A stretch of 64,000 nucleotides of DNA from UBA1275 sp002323515 (GTDB lineage Bacteria > Bacteroidota > Rhodothermia > Balneolales > Balneolaceae), in NCBI GenBank assembly GCA_964007875.1, contig CAXGAH010000010.1, positions 1-64,000 on the forward strand, given 5' to 3'. The notes beneath the pieces are model-generated. The model saw only the letters and a list, made by a program, of their open reading frames with translations. It was not told the DNA's origin and searched no databases. The stretch's first letter is position 1, and each line of letters starts with the position of its first letter. Both the position numbers and the translations under genes were made by a program. Shown in pieces: positions 54,887 through 63,893 of the stretch.

Positions 54887-56131
54887 ATGACTAAAACTGA
54901 AGAGACACTAAAAATAGGGCTCATAACGCATCTATTTCCCTCTGAACATGATCAGCATCGAGGGAAATTTATGTATGATCAATATAGAGCAATACGAGCT
55001 ATTCCAGATATGAAACTGCGGCTCATGGTACCCACACCACGAGCTGTTCCTGGTACTCAACGGTGGTATACAAATCATTCTCCATTGCATCAAGTGGCTC
55101 CCACCGATGAGCGTGTTTTTTACACTTCTCTCCCCAACCGTAAAAAACCTCTTTTTATCCAAAAGAATATTTCCAAAGCACTTCTCCAGAAATTAGCTTT
55201 GGAAAAACCTGATATACTACACATTCATTGGTTGTATCCTGATGGCCTAGCCATTCCCGCTCTTAAAGAGGCTGGATATCCAATATTGTTGACTATTCAC
55301 GGGAGCGATTGGTATAAGAGTATACTGTTTCCTGTACTAAAGCCTTTATTATTTAATGCACTCCAAAAAGTGGACTGTATTTTATGTTCCGGTCCCCAAT
55401 TGAAGGCTGCTATTTTGCAAGAATTACCGGAACTTGAGGACAAAATTGAGGTAATATACAACTTCATTGATACTCAGGTTTATACGGTGCCATCTGCCTT
55501 TGAAAGCCTACGCGCTATGGAACAATTAGACTGGAAAGACCAGCAAGCCCATGCACTATGCGTAGCTAATATCAGGCATGAAAAAGGTATTGATATACTG
55601 ATTGATGCACTTAGTCAGCTCCAAAAAAATCTTAAATTTGAAGAACTAAATCTGGGCCAACCTCTGTTGGTTCATGTGATTGGAATGCAAGAAAAGGGGG
55701 AGTATCTCGACTCTATACAGGCAAGACTAGAAAACCAGCCCAAATTGCCCATGATTTTACATGAGCCTGTTTCGCCAGACCAACTCAAAACGTACTATCA
55801 AGCAGCTGATTTTTTCATTCTACCTAGTCGTAGTGAAGGCTTCAATGTTTCCTTACTAGAAGCAAGTTCATGTGGTCTTCCCATCGTGGCTACAAAAGTC
55901 GGAGGAAATGACCTAGTGGTACGATCACATCACACAGGAAAGCTAGTCGAAGCTGGAAACCCAGACGCTTTGGGCAAAGCAATTTTGAGTATACATAGTC
56001 GCTTAGATAGTTTTAAACCCGAATCAATTCGGAAAAGAATCGTAAATGAATATGATTTAAGTGTACTGACTGAAAAACTACGCTCCCTCTATTCGCGACT
56101 GTATAGTGAATTTAGAAAGGCTAAAAATTAA
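54887..56131 (+). CDS. Glycosyltransferase family 4
   Basis: A 414-residue GT-B glycosyltransferase. The N-terminal domain opens KIGLITHLFPSEHDQHRGKF and holds LTIHGSDWY. The C-terminal domain has the donor-binding E-x7-E motif SEGFNVSLLEAS (about 325-336). ATG 54887 is preferred to TTG 54872. Its last 54 bases overlap the end of the convergent polymerase gene. It probably adds a sugar to the lipid-linked repeat unit on the cytoplasmic side. Confidence 0.92.
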   Translation: MTKTEETLKIGLITHLFPSEHDQHRGKFMYDQYRAIRAIPDMKLRLMVPTPRAVPGTQRWYTNHSPLHQVAPTDERVFYTSLPNRKKPLFIQKNISKALLQKLALEKPDILHIHWLYPDGLAIPALKEAGYPILLTIHGSDWYKSILFPVLKPLLFNALQKVDCILCSGPQLKAAILQELPELEDKIEVIYNFIDTQVYTVPSAFESLRAMEQLDWKDQQAHALCVANIRHEKGIDILIDALSQLQKNLKFEELNLGQPLLVHVIGMQEKGEYLDSIQARLENQPKLPMILHEPVSPDQLKTYYQAADFFILPSRSEGFNVSLLEASSCGLPIVATKVGGNDLVVRSHHTGKLVEAGNPDALGKAILSIHSRLDSFKPESIRKRIVNEYDLSVLTEKLRSLYSRLYSEFRKAKN

Positions 56132-57361
56132 GGCCACTAGGATCATAAAAAGGCTATTTAACATTAAGCCACTAATGAATTGTGAAAAAACTATATAGGA
56201 AATAAAGCTAGCCAAAAATCCTACCCCTACCGCCTGCATCCATTTGTTTTCATGAATATCCCTATTTTCATAAACATCCCTTAACCAATGCATACTTTCT
56301 AAAGCCTGTCGAAAAATTAGGTACATGATCACGATGAACAAAATAAAACCGAGTAGACCTAATTCCGCAAAAACCATATAAAAGTCGTTATGCGGCTCAA
56401 ATATCCATTGCGTTTTTTGTGGCGGGTATAAATATTGAAAGTAAGTTGAGAAGCCTTGGAAGCCTACTCCTAGCAAATAACTATCGGCGATCATAGTCAA
56501 TGCCCCCATTGCTAGTACCACTCTGAATTTTGTAGAATCATCCCCCCCTCCTACAAAAATTCCGACGATTCGGTCCCATAGAGAAAATACCAGATTTTGA
56601 ACCGTTGGACTAATGAGTAAAACCATGAACAATGCGATAGTTCCGTATAAAAGAATTGGATTCTTTCTCTGAAACAATTGTATGGTCATAATACCAACAA
56701 AAAGTGAAATCCAAGCGGACCTAGAATAACTAAGCAAAACCGATGCAAGCATTATCCCAGCGAGTCCGAATAATACCAACCGCAACCACTTCTTTGTGGT
56801 AACCCCCATCCAAGCCACACAAATAAGAATGGGTGTAAAAAAATTACTAGCAAACACATTAGGATCATTTTCAGCTCCAGTAGACCGGATGATTCGCACA
56901 CCTTGTTTCAAATAGTTAAAGGCTAAAATTTCAGGATTCACATAGATTTGATACAGGTTAATGAGCGCAACTACCACTCCACTACCAATAAAGGCATACA
57001 CTCCGATGCGAAGGTGCTCTGGTTGCTGAATGAAATTATACACCAAGTAAGTCATCCCTAACAACACCGAAAAACGAACTGCATAAAAAACCGCTTGTTG
57101 GCGCTCAGGAGTATAGATACAAGATAAAAAAATGAGTCCCAAAAATAAGGCGTACCATTTTTCCATCCCGTACAATTCAATACTTGAATCAACACTCAAA
57201 AATTTAAGCAGTAAGAAGCCTCCAATTGAAACAATAAGCGCCAGTTGAAATAAGGTAACAGGGATGACACTTTGCTCTGCCAAATAGAACAAACCAGAGG
57301 CGTAGGCCCCCATAATTAAGGGGGCTACAAATAATAAGCTATGCAACCTTCGGCAGACCAA
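56078..57361 (-). CDS. O-antigen ligase/polymerase family protein (Wzy-like)
   Basis: A 427-residue integral membrane protein with about 11-12 helices and a large periplasmic loop (about 290-330, GVGFQGFSTYFQYLYP). The O-antigen-ligase family pattern is visible in SYSRSAWISLFVG and FEPHNDFYMVFAELGLLG. It polymerises or ligates polysaccharide repeat units. It starts 3 bases after the Wzz-like stop. Its coding end overlaps the convergent GT4 gene by 54 bases. Confidence 0.9.
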   Translation of the reverse strand: MVCRRLHSLLFVAPLIMGAYASGLFYLAEQSVIPVTLFQLALIVSIGGFLLLKFLSVDSSIELYGMEKWYALFLGLIFLSCIYTPERQQAVFYAVRFSVLLGMTYLVYNFIQQPEHLRIGVYAFIGSGVVVALINLYQIYVNPEILAFNYLKQGVRIIRSTGAENDPNVFASNFFTPILICVAWMGVTTKKWLRLVLFGLAGIMLASVLLSYSRSAWISLFVGIMTIQLFQRKNPILLYGTIALFMVLLISPTVQNLVFSLWDRIVGIFVGGGDDSTKFRVVLAMGALTMIADSYLLGVGFQGFSTYFQYLYPPQKTQWIFEPHNDFYMVFAELGLLGFILFIVIMYLIFRQALESMHWLRDVYENRDIHENKWMQAVGVGFLASFISYIVFSQFISGLMLNSLFMILVALIFSLSKFTIQSRIEGA

Positions 57362-57364
57362 TAT

Positions 57365-58555
57365 CTAGCCTTTAACAAACGGAAGAGTTAGTAATTTATC
57401 ATACAACTCCGGTTGTGTCTCTCGGATATGAGCGACCCAATGTTCGTACCATAAACGAAGCAACAATACGATAAAGCCCAAAAGAAAAAAGGCAATCACA
57501 ATAAATGCCCGCTTTGGGTAAAATTTATAGGTGGGAAGCGTAGGCTCATCAATTAACGACAAGCCAGAATTAATTTCATTGAAATTGAGCTTTTGTTGCT
57601 CATACTGTGGATATAATACCTTATAAATCTCCTGTTGTATTTCCACTTCCCGAAACAAGCGATAATACTCGGCAAATAACGGTGGCATTTCACTGACAGA
57701 TTTAAAAATATCGCCCTGTGACTCTAAGCTGCTTTCCTTGTTTAAATATCCATCATATAAACTAGTAAGCTCTTCGTAGGCTACTTGCGCTGTTTTATAC
57801 CGAGAACTTTCCACGCCTAAAGTTTGCTTAAAAAGGGCCCTCTCCATTTCCTTTTCAACCATGGCTGATTTGATTTCAGCAATATTTTCAACCATGGCTC
57901 TAGCCTGTTCTTCTACTTGCAATATTCCATTTGCTTCCTGAAATGCAATCAAAGAATCTTCGGCTTGTTCCATCTCCAATATATTTTGGTCCAACCGATT
58001 TTGGAGCATCAAATAACTGGACTCTATATTCTTTTTATTAATGGATAAGGCCACTGAATCCAATAAACTGTACAGGTACTTCGTCATTTCAAAAGAGCGT
58101 TCCGGCGACTCATCGATTACCGAGAATGAAACGGCTATAATGGCATTAAAACCAATTCCACCTTCTCTCATTTCTTCAATCATGATGTTGTTATCGAATT
58201 TTTCCCGAACGTTCTCTAATACATCAGAAGAGTACACTTCAAACAAATTAAACTTCTCAATCATTTTGTCTTTAATCTGATTACTACGTAACAAAACCAA
58301 TGTCTGATCCGAGCTTACATTATCCCCACTTACCGATAGGTTGGCAAGCCCACTAAGTAGACCCCCACTTGAAAAATTAATGGAATTACCTGAATTAATG
58401 ATGTAGGTCACATCCGTTTTGAATTTTTTTGGCCAAAGCAGGGCAACAGCTAAACCTAAAAGGGTAAACACCCCCATTATGGTGATCACTTTCTTCCATT
58501 TTTGAACCAGTACCAATACAATGTCCAATATATCTATTGTCTTATTTTCCGTCAT
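57365..58555 (-). CDS. Wzz/GNVR chain-length determinant protein
   Basis: A 396-residue inner-membrane protein with an N-terminal helix (about 18-36, VITIMGVFTLLGLAVALLWP) and a C-terminal helix (about 350-367). A periplasmic coiled-coil region lies between (ENIAEIKSAMVEKEMERALF). There is no cytoplasmic BY-kinase domain, so it is a kinase-free PCP. It sets polymer length together with the polymerase 3 bases downstream. Its start overlaps the upstream GT4 gene by 14 bases. Confidence 0.9.
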   Translation of the reverse strand: MTENKTIDILDIVLVLVQKWKKVITIMGVFTLLGLAVALLWPKKFKTDVTYIINSGNSINFSSGGLLSGLANLSVSGDNVSSDQTLVLLRSNQIKDKMIEKFNLFEVYSSDVLENVREKFDNNIMIEEMREGGIGFNAIIAVSFSVIDESPERSFEMTKYLYSLLDSVALSINKKNIESSYLMLQNRLDQNILEMEQAEDSLIAFQEANGILQVEEQARAMVENIAEIKSAMVEKEMERALFKQTLGVESSRYKTAQVAYEELTSLYDGYLNKESSLESQGDIFKSVSEMPPLFAEYYRLFREVEIQQEIYKVLYPQYEQQKLNFNEINSGLSLIDEPTLPTYKFYPKRAFIVIAFFLLGFIVLLLRLWYEHWVAHIRETQPELYDKLLTLPFVKG

Positions 58556-59693
58556 GATGTTCTGATAACTCGTTATAAAGAGTAGTTAATTTTACTGCTT
58601 CGTGTTCCCACGAAAACTGTTTAGAATGATGTAGGGCGTTCTTAGCATAATTCTGCCAAAGTATTTGATCCTTTCTTAAGCGATCTATAGCCGATACCAA
58701 TTCCTCTGGCTTTTCAGGGTTTACAGCAATACCCACTTCTAGTGGTTCTAATAAGTTTTTCCACTGTGTAAAATCGGTGTAGATAATGGGAATACCAAAC
58801 GCCATATATTCAAAAAATTTAGTCAACAGCTTATTCTGATAGTGATCACTATAAGGAAAAACCACCAGTCCAGCTAACCAAATTCGTTCGGCATAACGCT
58901 GCAAAATCGTTGAAAATGGGACATATGAGCCTATCCCCTCCCAGTGAATTCGATCCTCTATTCCTTTTTGTATCTCTGCAGTTTTCTGAAATGTGCGGGT
59001 ATATGTTCGGCCAATAAGATGCAGGTGAACCTCTGAAGCCTGCCTTATCCCTTCTATGTGCTGCAGTACACCACGTTCAATTTCAACATTTCCCGTATAT
59101 AATACATGGGATTCTCCATTAGCATTTATTGGGCCCCGCTCTAGGGAGGCCACATCCCGGGTTATTTGTACATTGTGATAATTGGCCACGATAACGCCTT
59201 TAGGAAAACGACGCTGATAATACACTTCTGCAAGAACAGTAGGCATTACCGAATGTGCGAGTCCTTCTATCCAACCTACTAGAGACGACAAAAGACTTTT
59301 TAAATAGCTTGGTATATAATTTCTATGGCGTATTACCGTTTTGTTGTCTTCATGAACATCATAAACTGTAGTATACCCCATCGCTCGATGAACCAATGCC
59401 CAAGGGATTAGCTCTGGATCATGAAAATGAATAACATCCGGCTTTAAACTTCGTGCCATTTTAAATAGCATTGCAGGTCGCATTAACTTACCTAATATAC
59501 TTTTATCAAGCTTAGCTGGATTCTGATTCCAAACTCTATGTAATTGAACACCGTCAAGAAACTCATCTAAGGAATCAGGCGTTAACAAATGTACATCAAA
59601 CCCTTGAGCGGCTAACGAACGACATTGCTTCAAAAAGATTCTAGGATCTTTCCAAGGATGAACGGAGGAAATATGAACTATGCGCATGGGCAT
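58542..59693 (-). CDS. Glycosyltransferase family 4
   Basis: A 383-residue GT-B transferase. It has MRIVHISSVHPWKDPRIF at the start, VIHFHDPELIPWA (about 85-97), an acceptor-linked loop DVHEDN, and a C-terminal donor site (VFPYSDHYQNKLLTKFFEY). The donor-binding Glu region is KFFEYMAFGIP, giving the weaker GT4 pattern. It is the second gene of the minus-strand polysaccharide operon, 9 bases after the GT2 gene. Confidence 0.88.
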   Translation of the reverse strand: MPMRIVHISSVHPWKDPRIFLKQCRSLAAQGFDVHLLTPDSLDEFLDGVQLHRVWNQNPAKLDKSILGKLMRPAMLFKMARSLKPDVIHFHDPELIPWALVHRAMGYTTVYDVHEDNKTVIRHRNYIPSYLKSLLSSLVGWIEGLAHSVMPTVLAEVYYQRRFPKGVIVANYHNVQITRDVASLERGPINANGESHVLYTGNVEIERGVLQHIEGIRQASEVHLHLIGRTYTRTFQKTAEIQKGIEDRIHWEGIGSYVPFSTILQRYAERIWLAGLVVFPYSDHYQNKLLTKFFEYMAFGIPIIYTDFTQWKNLLEPLEVGIAVNPEKPEELVSAIDRLRKDQILWQNYAKNALHHSKQFSWEHEAVKLTTLYNELSEHHDGK

Positions 59694-59702
59694 GCACTGT
59701 GG

Positions 59703-60815
59703 CTACCAAGAATTCTTGGCAGAAAAGAGTCTCTTAAAGACTTGAAATATAAAGCCAGAAGAATGTCCAACCTGCATGATGATTAATGAAAAAGCTGTAT
59801 GGAAGATTTTGGAAAACGAATTAGGCTGTTTCTTATCTGATTTCCAAATATTCTTACTAAAATTGGATCGATTCACACACACTACCCGAATAGACTCTAA
59901 CAGTACAAGCCCTAAAAAGAATAGACTCAAAGGGATAGCCCACAAAGATTGAGTAGTTAACACATCTGCTACAACGTAGCCAATGTAACTCAATAGGAAT
60001 ATAGTTGGAAGAAAACTTCTTAGAGGGCTTGAGAATGGATGTAAGAGGAGGGTAACAAATCTGCCTCGACCATATCTAAAATATTGTGTCATCAATCCCT
60101 TAAAACTAGAACGAGGATAATACCAACACTTTATATTAGAACTAACTCGAATGCATGGACCGTGCTCCTCTAACAACCGTAAATTCAACTCTGAATCCTG
60201 ATTGGTGATATTAATCTCGCTGAATCCACCCAGTTTTTTTAAATCTTGGGTCCAAAAACAGCCTAAAAAAACCGTATCTGCGAAGCCATTGTAGCTATCT
60301 TTCATGTATTTAGCCCCACCATTACCCAAAATACTTTTTACCGCTAGTGAAATACCTGTTTGAACAGAATTCTGAGCTAAGTAGCGCTGAGCCCCACCTA
60401 CATTTCTGGATTCATCCATTTTTAAAGACTTGATACACTCCTCTACATAATCATTGGCATATAAGCAGTGTCCATCTGCACGTAAAAACACATCCCCTTT
60501 AGCCTTTTTGATCATCTCATTTAAACCAAAAGACTGATATTTATTGGGATTTTCAATTAAAATTACACGGGAATCTTTTTCACTCCACTTGCGAATGAGC
60601 TCTCTAGTCTTATCTATACTACCTCCATCGGCAATAAGAACCTCAACAATGTTGGGATAAGACGAATGAAGAAAACTAGATAACAGACGATCTACGTGCT
60701 TTTCCTCATTATATAGAGGTATAGCTATGGTGACTGACGGCCATTCTTTTGCCACCGTACTGCTGTCAGATTCAGCCGCTGGGTCTAATTTTTGCTCAAC
60801 AAAAAGTTCCTGCAT
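59703..60815 (-). CDS. Glycosyltransferase family 2, membrane-anchored
   Basis: A 370-residue GT-A transferase. VTIAIPLYNEEKHVDRLLSS (about 29-48) and IADGGSIDKT form the nucleotide site, and RADGHCLY holds the DxD-type aspartate. NITNQDSELNLRL is the catalytic-base region. Two to three C-terminal helices (about 260-312) anchor it in the membrane, as in ExoA-like transferases. It heads the operon GT2, GT4, Wzz, Wzy. Confidence 0.9.
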   Translation of the reverse strand: MQELFVEQKLDPAAESDSSTVAKEWPSVTIAIPLYNEEKHVDRLLSSFLHSSYPNIVEVLIADGGSIDKTRELIRKWSEKDSRVILIENPNKYQSFGLNEMIKKAKGDVFLRADGHCLYANDYVEECIKSLKMDESRNVGGAQRYLAQNSVQTGISLAVKSILGNGGAKYMKDSYNGFADTVFLGCFWTQDLKKLGGFSEINITNQDSELNLRLLEEHGPCIRVSSNIKCWYYPRSSFKGLMTQYFRYGRGRFVTLLLHPFSSPLRSFLPTIFLLSYIGYVVADVLTTQSLWAIPLSLFFLGLVLLESIRVVCVNRSNFSKNIWKSDKKQPNSFSKIFHTAFSLIIMQVGHSSGFIFQVFKRLFSAKNSW

Positions 60816-60980
60816 CTAATCGATTGTTTAACCACAATGTGGTAGATAATTATCTCGTAATTGGTATTGGTTGTAGCTTTGTTTCTATAAAAGGCAGTTG
60901 TAGAGCTTTAAATTGAAGATCAAACTACTTTATCGCATCGTAAAAGTCAACATAGTAGAATAAAATACGACTATATAAGC

Positions 60981-61964
60981 TTAAATCCTTGTGCCCCCAC
61001 TTAACAAATAAAGTATGGCCATACGTACGGCAACCCCATTAGTGACTTGGTCTAATATAATAGCTCGTCCATGATCTGCAACTTCGCTCTCCATTTCAAC
61101 CCCACGATTAATTGGACCTGGGTGCATAATTTTAAAATCAGGAAAGCGTTCTAAATGTTCCAATTTTATCCCAAAGTTCTCATGATACTCTCGTAGACTT
61201 GGGAAAAACTCAGTTCCTCTATCCTGACGCTCAAGCTGAATGCGTAATGCCATAGCCATATCACACCATTCTAAGCACTCTTCAAGGTTATAGGAAATTC
61301 CTACTCCCATTTGATCAATAAATTTAGGTATCAGTGTTTTGGGTCCGCATAAAACAACTTCAGCCCCTAACTTTTTTAACCCAATAATATTCGAACGCAC
61401 TACTCTACTGTGAGTAATGTCGCCAATAATGGCAATTTTAGCCCCTTTTATACTTCCGTGTACTTGTTGTATAGTAAACAAATCAAGTAATGCTTGGGTT
61501 GGATGTTCATGTGCCCCGTCACCAGCGTTTAAAATAGCTGCATCTACACACTCGGTTAAAAAATGAGCAACACCAGGACTCTCATGCCGTACTACTACCA
61601 TATCAATTTTCATTGAGGAGATATTGCGAATGGTATCCTTTAACGACTCCCCCTTTTTTGTGCTGGATGTACCCGCCGAAAAATTAACAACGTCGGCACC
61701 CATACGCCTTTGAGCCAGCTCAAATGATAATCGTGTTCTAGTAGAATTTTCATAAAATAAATTCACAATCGTTTTATCTCGTAGGGTCGGTACTTTAGGC
61801 ACGGGACGATTCAAAATCTCACGAAAGGAAACCGCCTGATCTAATACATATTGTATGTCTTGTGCACTGTAATCCGACAAGCCCAATAAATGCTTTTGAC
61901 TGAGTTCATATCCCTCATATGTGCTGATATCGGTGGAATTTTTGTTGGTACTTAGCTTACTCAT
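60981..61964 (-). CDS. pyrB: Aspartate carbamoyltransferase catalytic chain
   Basis: A 327-residue enzyme that makes carbamoyl-aspartate, the first committed pyrimidine step. The carbamoyl-phosphate loop is YENSTRTRLSFE (about 70-81), and NAGDGAHEHPTQALLDLF (about 146-163) and MHPGPINRGVEM are diagnostic. It lies 9 bases downstream of pyrR, the usual bacterial pair. No pyrI regulatory chain is seen. It supplies UMP, a precursor for UDP-sugars used by the surrounding polysaccharide genes. Confidence 0.96.
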   Translation of the reverse strand: MSKLSTNKNSTDISTYEGYELSQKHLLGLSDYSAQDIQYVLDQAVSFREILNRPVPKVPTLRDKTIVNLFYENSTRTRLSFELAQRRMGADVVNFSAGTSSTKKGESLKDTIRNISSMKIDMVVVRHESPGVAHFLTECVDAAILNAGDGAHEHPTQALLDLFTIQQVHGSIKGAKIAIIGDITHSRVVRSNIIGLKKLGAEVVLCGPKTLIPKFIDQMGVGISYNLEECLEWCDMAMALRIQLERQDRGTEFFPSLREYHENFGIKLEHLERFPDFKIMHPGPINRGVEMESEVADHGRAIILDQVTNGVAVRMAILYLLSGGTRI

Positions 61965-61973
61965 GGACTGAAT

Positions 61974-62543
61974 TTATTCCTTCGAGGCAAGGTTATCTTT
62001 CAATGCATCATCTCCATCAACTAGATACACAGCATCCTCGCCATCTAATTCTTTGACTCGAACCCGAACTTCCTCGGAGGCATAAGTAGGAATTTGAACA
62101 CCCACAAAATCGGGAGCTATGGGTAATTCGCGATGGCCTCGATCGACCATACAACAAAACTGAATTTTCCGAGGTCGCCCATATGCCATAAGTGCGTCCA
62201 AAGCAGAGCGAACCGTTCTGCCTGTATATAGCACATCATCTATTAAAATGACATCCCGTTCATATAGATCAAAGGGAATCTCCGTCACCTTTACATCGGG
62301 CATTTTAAGCTTAGAACGAAAATCGTCTCGATAAAAAGTGACATCTAAAACTCCAAAATCAATATCAAATCCCAACTCTTTCTCCATGACTAACTTAATC
62401 CGTCGGCCCATATACACCCCTCGAGTTTGCATGCCCACTATGGCTAATTTTTTGGGGTCATCATAGGATTCTAGGAATTGATGAGCAAATCGCAAGTATG
62501 TACGATTTAGATCCTCAGCATCCATGATTTTAGAAGTACTCAC
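61974..62543 (-). CDS. pyrR: PyrR regulator / uracil phosphoribosyltransferase
   Basis: A 189-residue phosphoribosyltransferase-fold protein. The PRPP loop is VILIDDVLYTGRTVRSALDAL (13-residue core, about 105-125). In Bacillus PyrR it binds pyr leader RNA and causes attenuation under high UMP. The 86-base gap before it shows no clear PyrR-binding loop or terminator, so attenuation here is unproven. An internal ATG six codons in is an alternative start. Confidence 0.93.
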   Translation of the reverse strand: MSTSKIMDAEDLNRTYLRFAHQFLESYDDPKKLAIVGMQTRGVYMGRRIKLVMEKELGFDIDFGVLDVTFYRDDFRSKLKMPDVKVTEIPFDLYERDVILIDDVLYTGRTVRSALDALMAYGRPRKIQFCCMVDRGHRELPIAPDFVGVQIPTYASEEVRVRVKELDGEDAVYLVDGDDALKDNLASKE

Positions 62544-62629
62544 TTCGTAACAGCAATTGGAGGGTTAAGCGGATAAATCCACATTAATATCTTTGTAAAT
62601 ATACTAAGCTTTTTCGAGAATTCGATACT

Positions 62630-63742
62630 TCATTCTGAAGCCATTAAAAAATCTACTATACGCTTTGCTGCCGTTCCATCCCCGTATGGATTTGATTTTT
62701 GCGTCATATCCAAATAGGCCTCTTTGTTTACCATCAATTCTCGCACCTCTTGCACAATAGCTTCTCTCAGAGTACCAATAAGTTTAACCGTCCCTGCTTC
62801 CACCGCCTCCTGCCTTTCGGTTTGCTGACGAAGTACCAACACTGGCTTATTCAATGATGGAGCCTCCTCCTGCACACCACCACTATCGCTAATAATCAAA
62901 AATGACTTCGACATCAACCAGACAAAAGCTTCATAACCTAAAGGTTCGATCAAAAAAATTCCCTCCGTATTCCCCAAAGCATATATCATGGGCTCTCGTA
63001 CAGCGGGATTCATATGAAGGGGATAAATCACTTGTATTGATGGTTCTGAGGCTAATTCGCACAAAGCCTCAATTAATTCTGAAAAGCCGGCTCCCATATT
63101 TTCTCTGCGATGACCTGTTACTAAGAGCAGTTTCTTTTCAGGATTATATATACGCTGCAGCTTTTGAATCTCGGGGTTAGATTCAGGATCCACATTTTTT
63201 TGGCACATCATCAAAGCGTCTATAACCGTATTCCCTGTTACCACAATGTCTTTTTCAGCAATACCCTCCATGATTAAGGCCTGCTTATTTTTTTCTGTGG
63301 GAGCAAAATGAATATTGGCAATTCGGCTAACTATTTGTCTGTTCAACTCCTCAGGAAAAGGAGCTGTTTTATCATAGGTTCTGAGTCCAGCCTCCACATG
63401 ATACACTGGGATTTCACGATGAAATGCTGCTAATGCTCCAGCTAAGCAACTGCTGGTGTCTCCCTGAACTACTACACAGTCGGGGTTCACATCGCACAGG
63501 ACCTTATCCAGTTGCCGAAGTAATTTGGATAACAGCTGGTTTAAACCTTGTCCAGATTCCATCACCGCAAGCTCAATATCCGACACTATATCCCACTGCT
63601 CAAATGCGCTATCCAATAACTCCTTATGCTGCCCAGTCGAACATACTATTACATCAAAACTATCTCTTTGTTGGCACTCCAATATAATTGGAGCTAGTTT
63701 AATGGCCTCAGGTCGGGTTCCTATTACAAACAACACGTTCAT
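62630..63742 (-). CDS. wecB: UDP-N-acetylglucosamine 2-epimerase (non-hydrolysing)
   Basis: A 370-residue GT-B-fold epimerase that interconverts UDP-GlcNAc and UDP-ManNAc. FVIGTRPEAIKLAPI is the N-terminal signature. VQGDTSSCLAGALAAFH, HVEAGLRTYD, PFPEELNRQ and SDSGGVQEEAPSL are the conserved catalytic and UDP-binding motifs. It provides ManNAc for surface polymer synthesis and begins the minus-strand block leading to pyrR-pyrB and the glycosyltransferases. Confidence 0.95.
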   Translation of the reverse strand: MNVLFVIGTRPEAIKLAPIILECQQRDSFDVIVCSTGQHKELLDSAFEQWDIVSDIELAVMESGQGLNQLLSKLLRQLDKVLCDVNPDCVVVQGDTSSCLAGALAAFHREIPVYHVEAGLRTYDKTAPFPEELNRQIVSRIANIHFAPTEKNKQALIMEGIAEKDIVVTGNTVIDALMMCQKNVDPESNPEIQKLQRIYNPEKKLLLVTGHRRENMGAGFSELIEALCELASEPSIQVIYPLHMNPAVREPMIYALGNTEGIFLIEPLGYEAFVWLMSKSFLIISDSGGVQEEAPSLNKPVLVLRQQTERQEAVEAGTVKLIGTLREAIVQEVRELMVNKEAYLDMTQKSNPYGDGTAAKRIVDFLMASE

Positions 63743-63791
63743 TTCAGCTAATTTTAAGGTAAACTTTCTTTTATTTACCCTATAAACTAGC

Positions 63792-63799
63792 TATTTTTG
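63792..63799 (+). promoter_or_regulatory. Candidate -7 promoter element for sucC
   Basis: TATTTTTG matches the Bacteroidota TAnnTTTG -7 element, about 95 bases ahead of sucC. No good TTG was found at the expected distance upstream, so the call is tentative. Confidence 0.3.
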
Positions 63800-63893
63800 C
63801 ACACTTAAAGAACGCAACCGTTAACTATCTCCCAAGATTGTTTCGAACCGGACTTATTTCAATGTTACTAATCGTCTATCAAACACTGTTCCT

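Noticed and set aside
60831..60843. Palindrome ACCACA-A-TGTGGT upstream of the GT2 gene
   Set aside because: Short, with no repetition elsewhere and no regulator nearby, so it may be chance.
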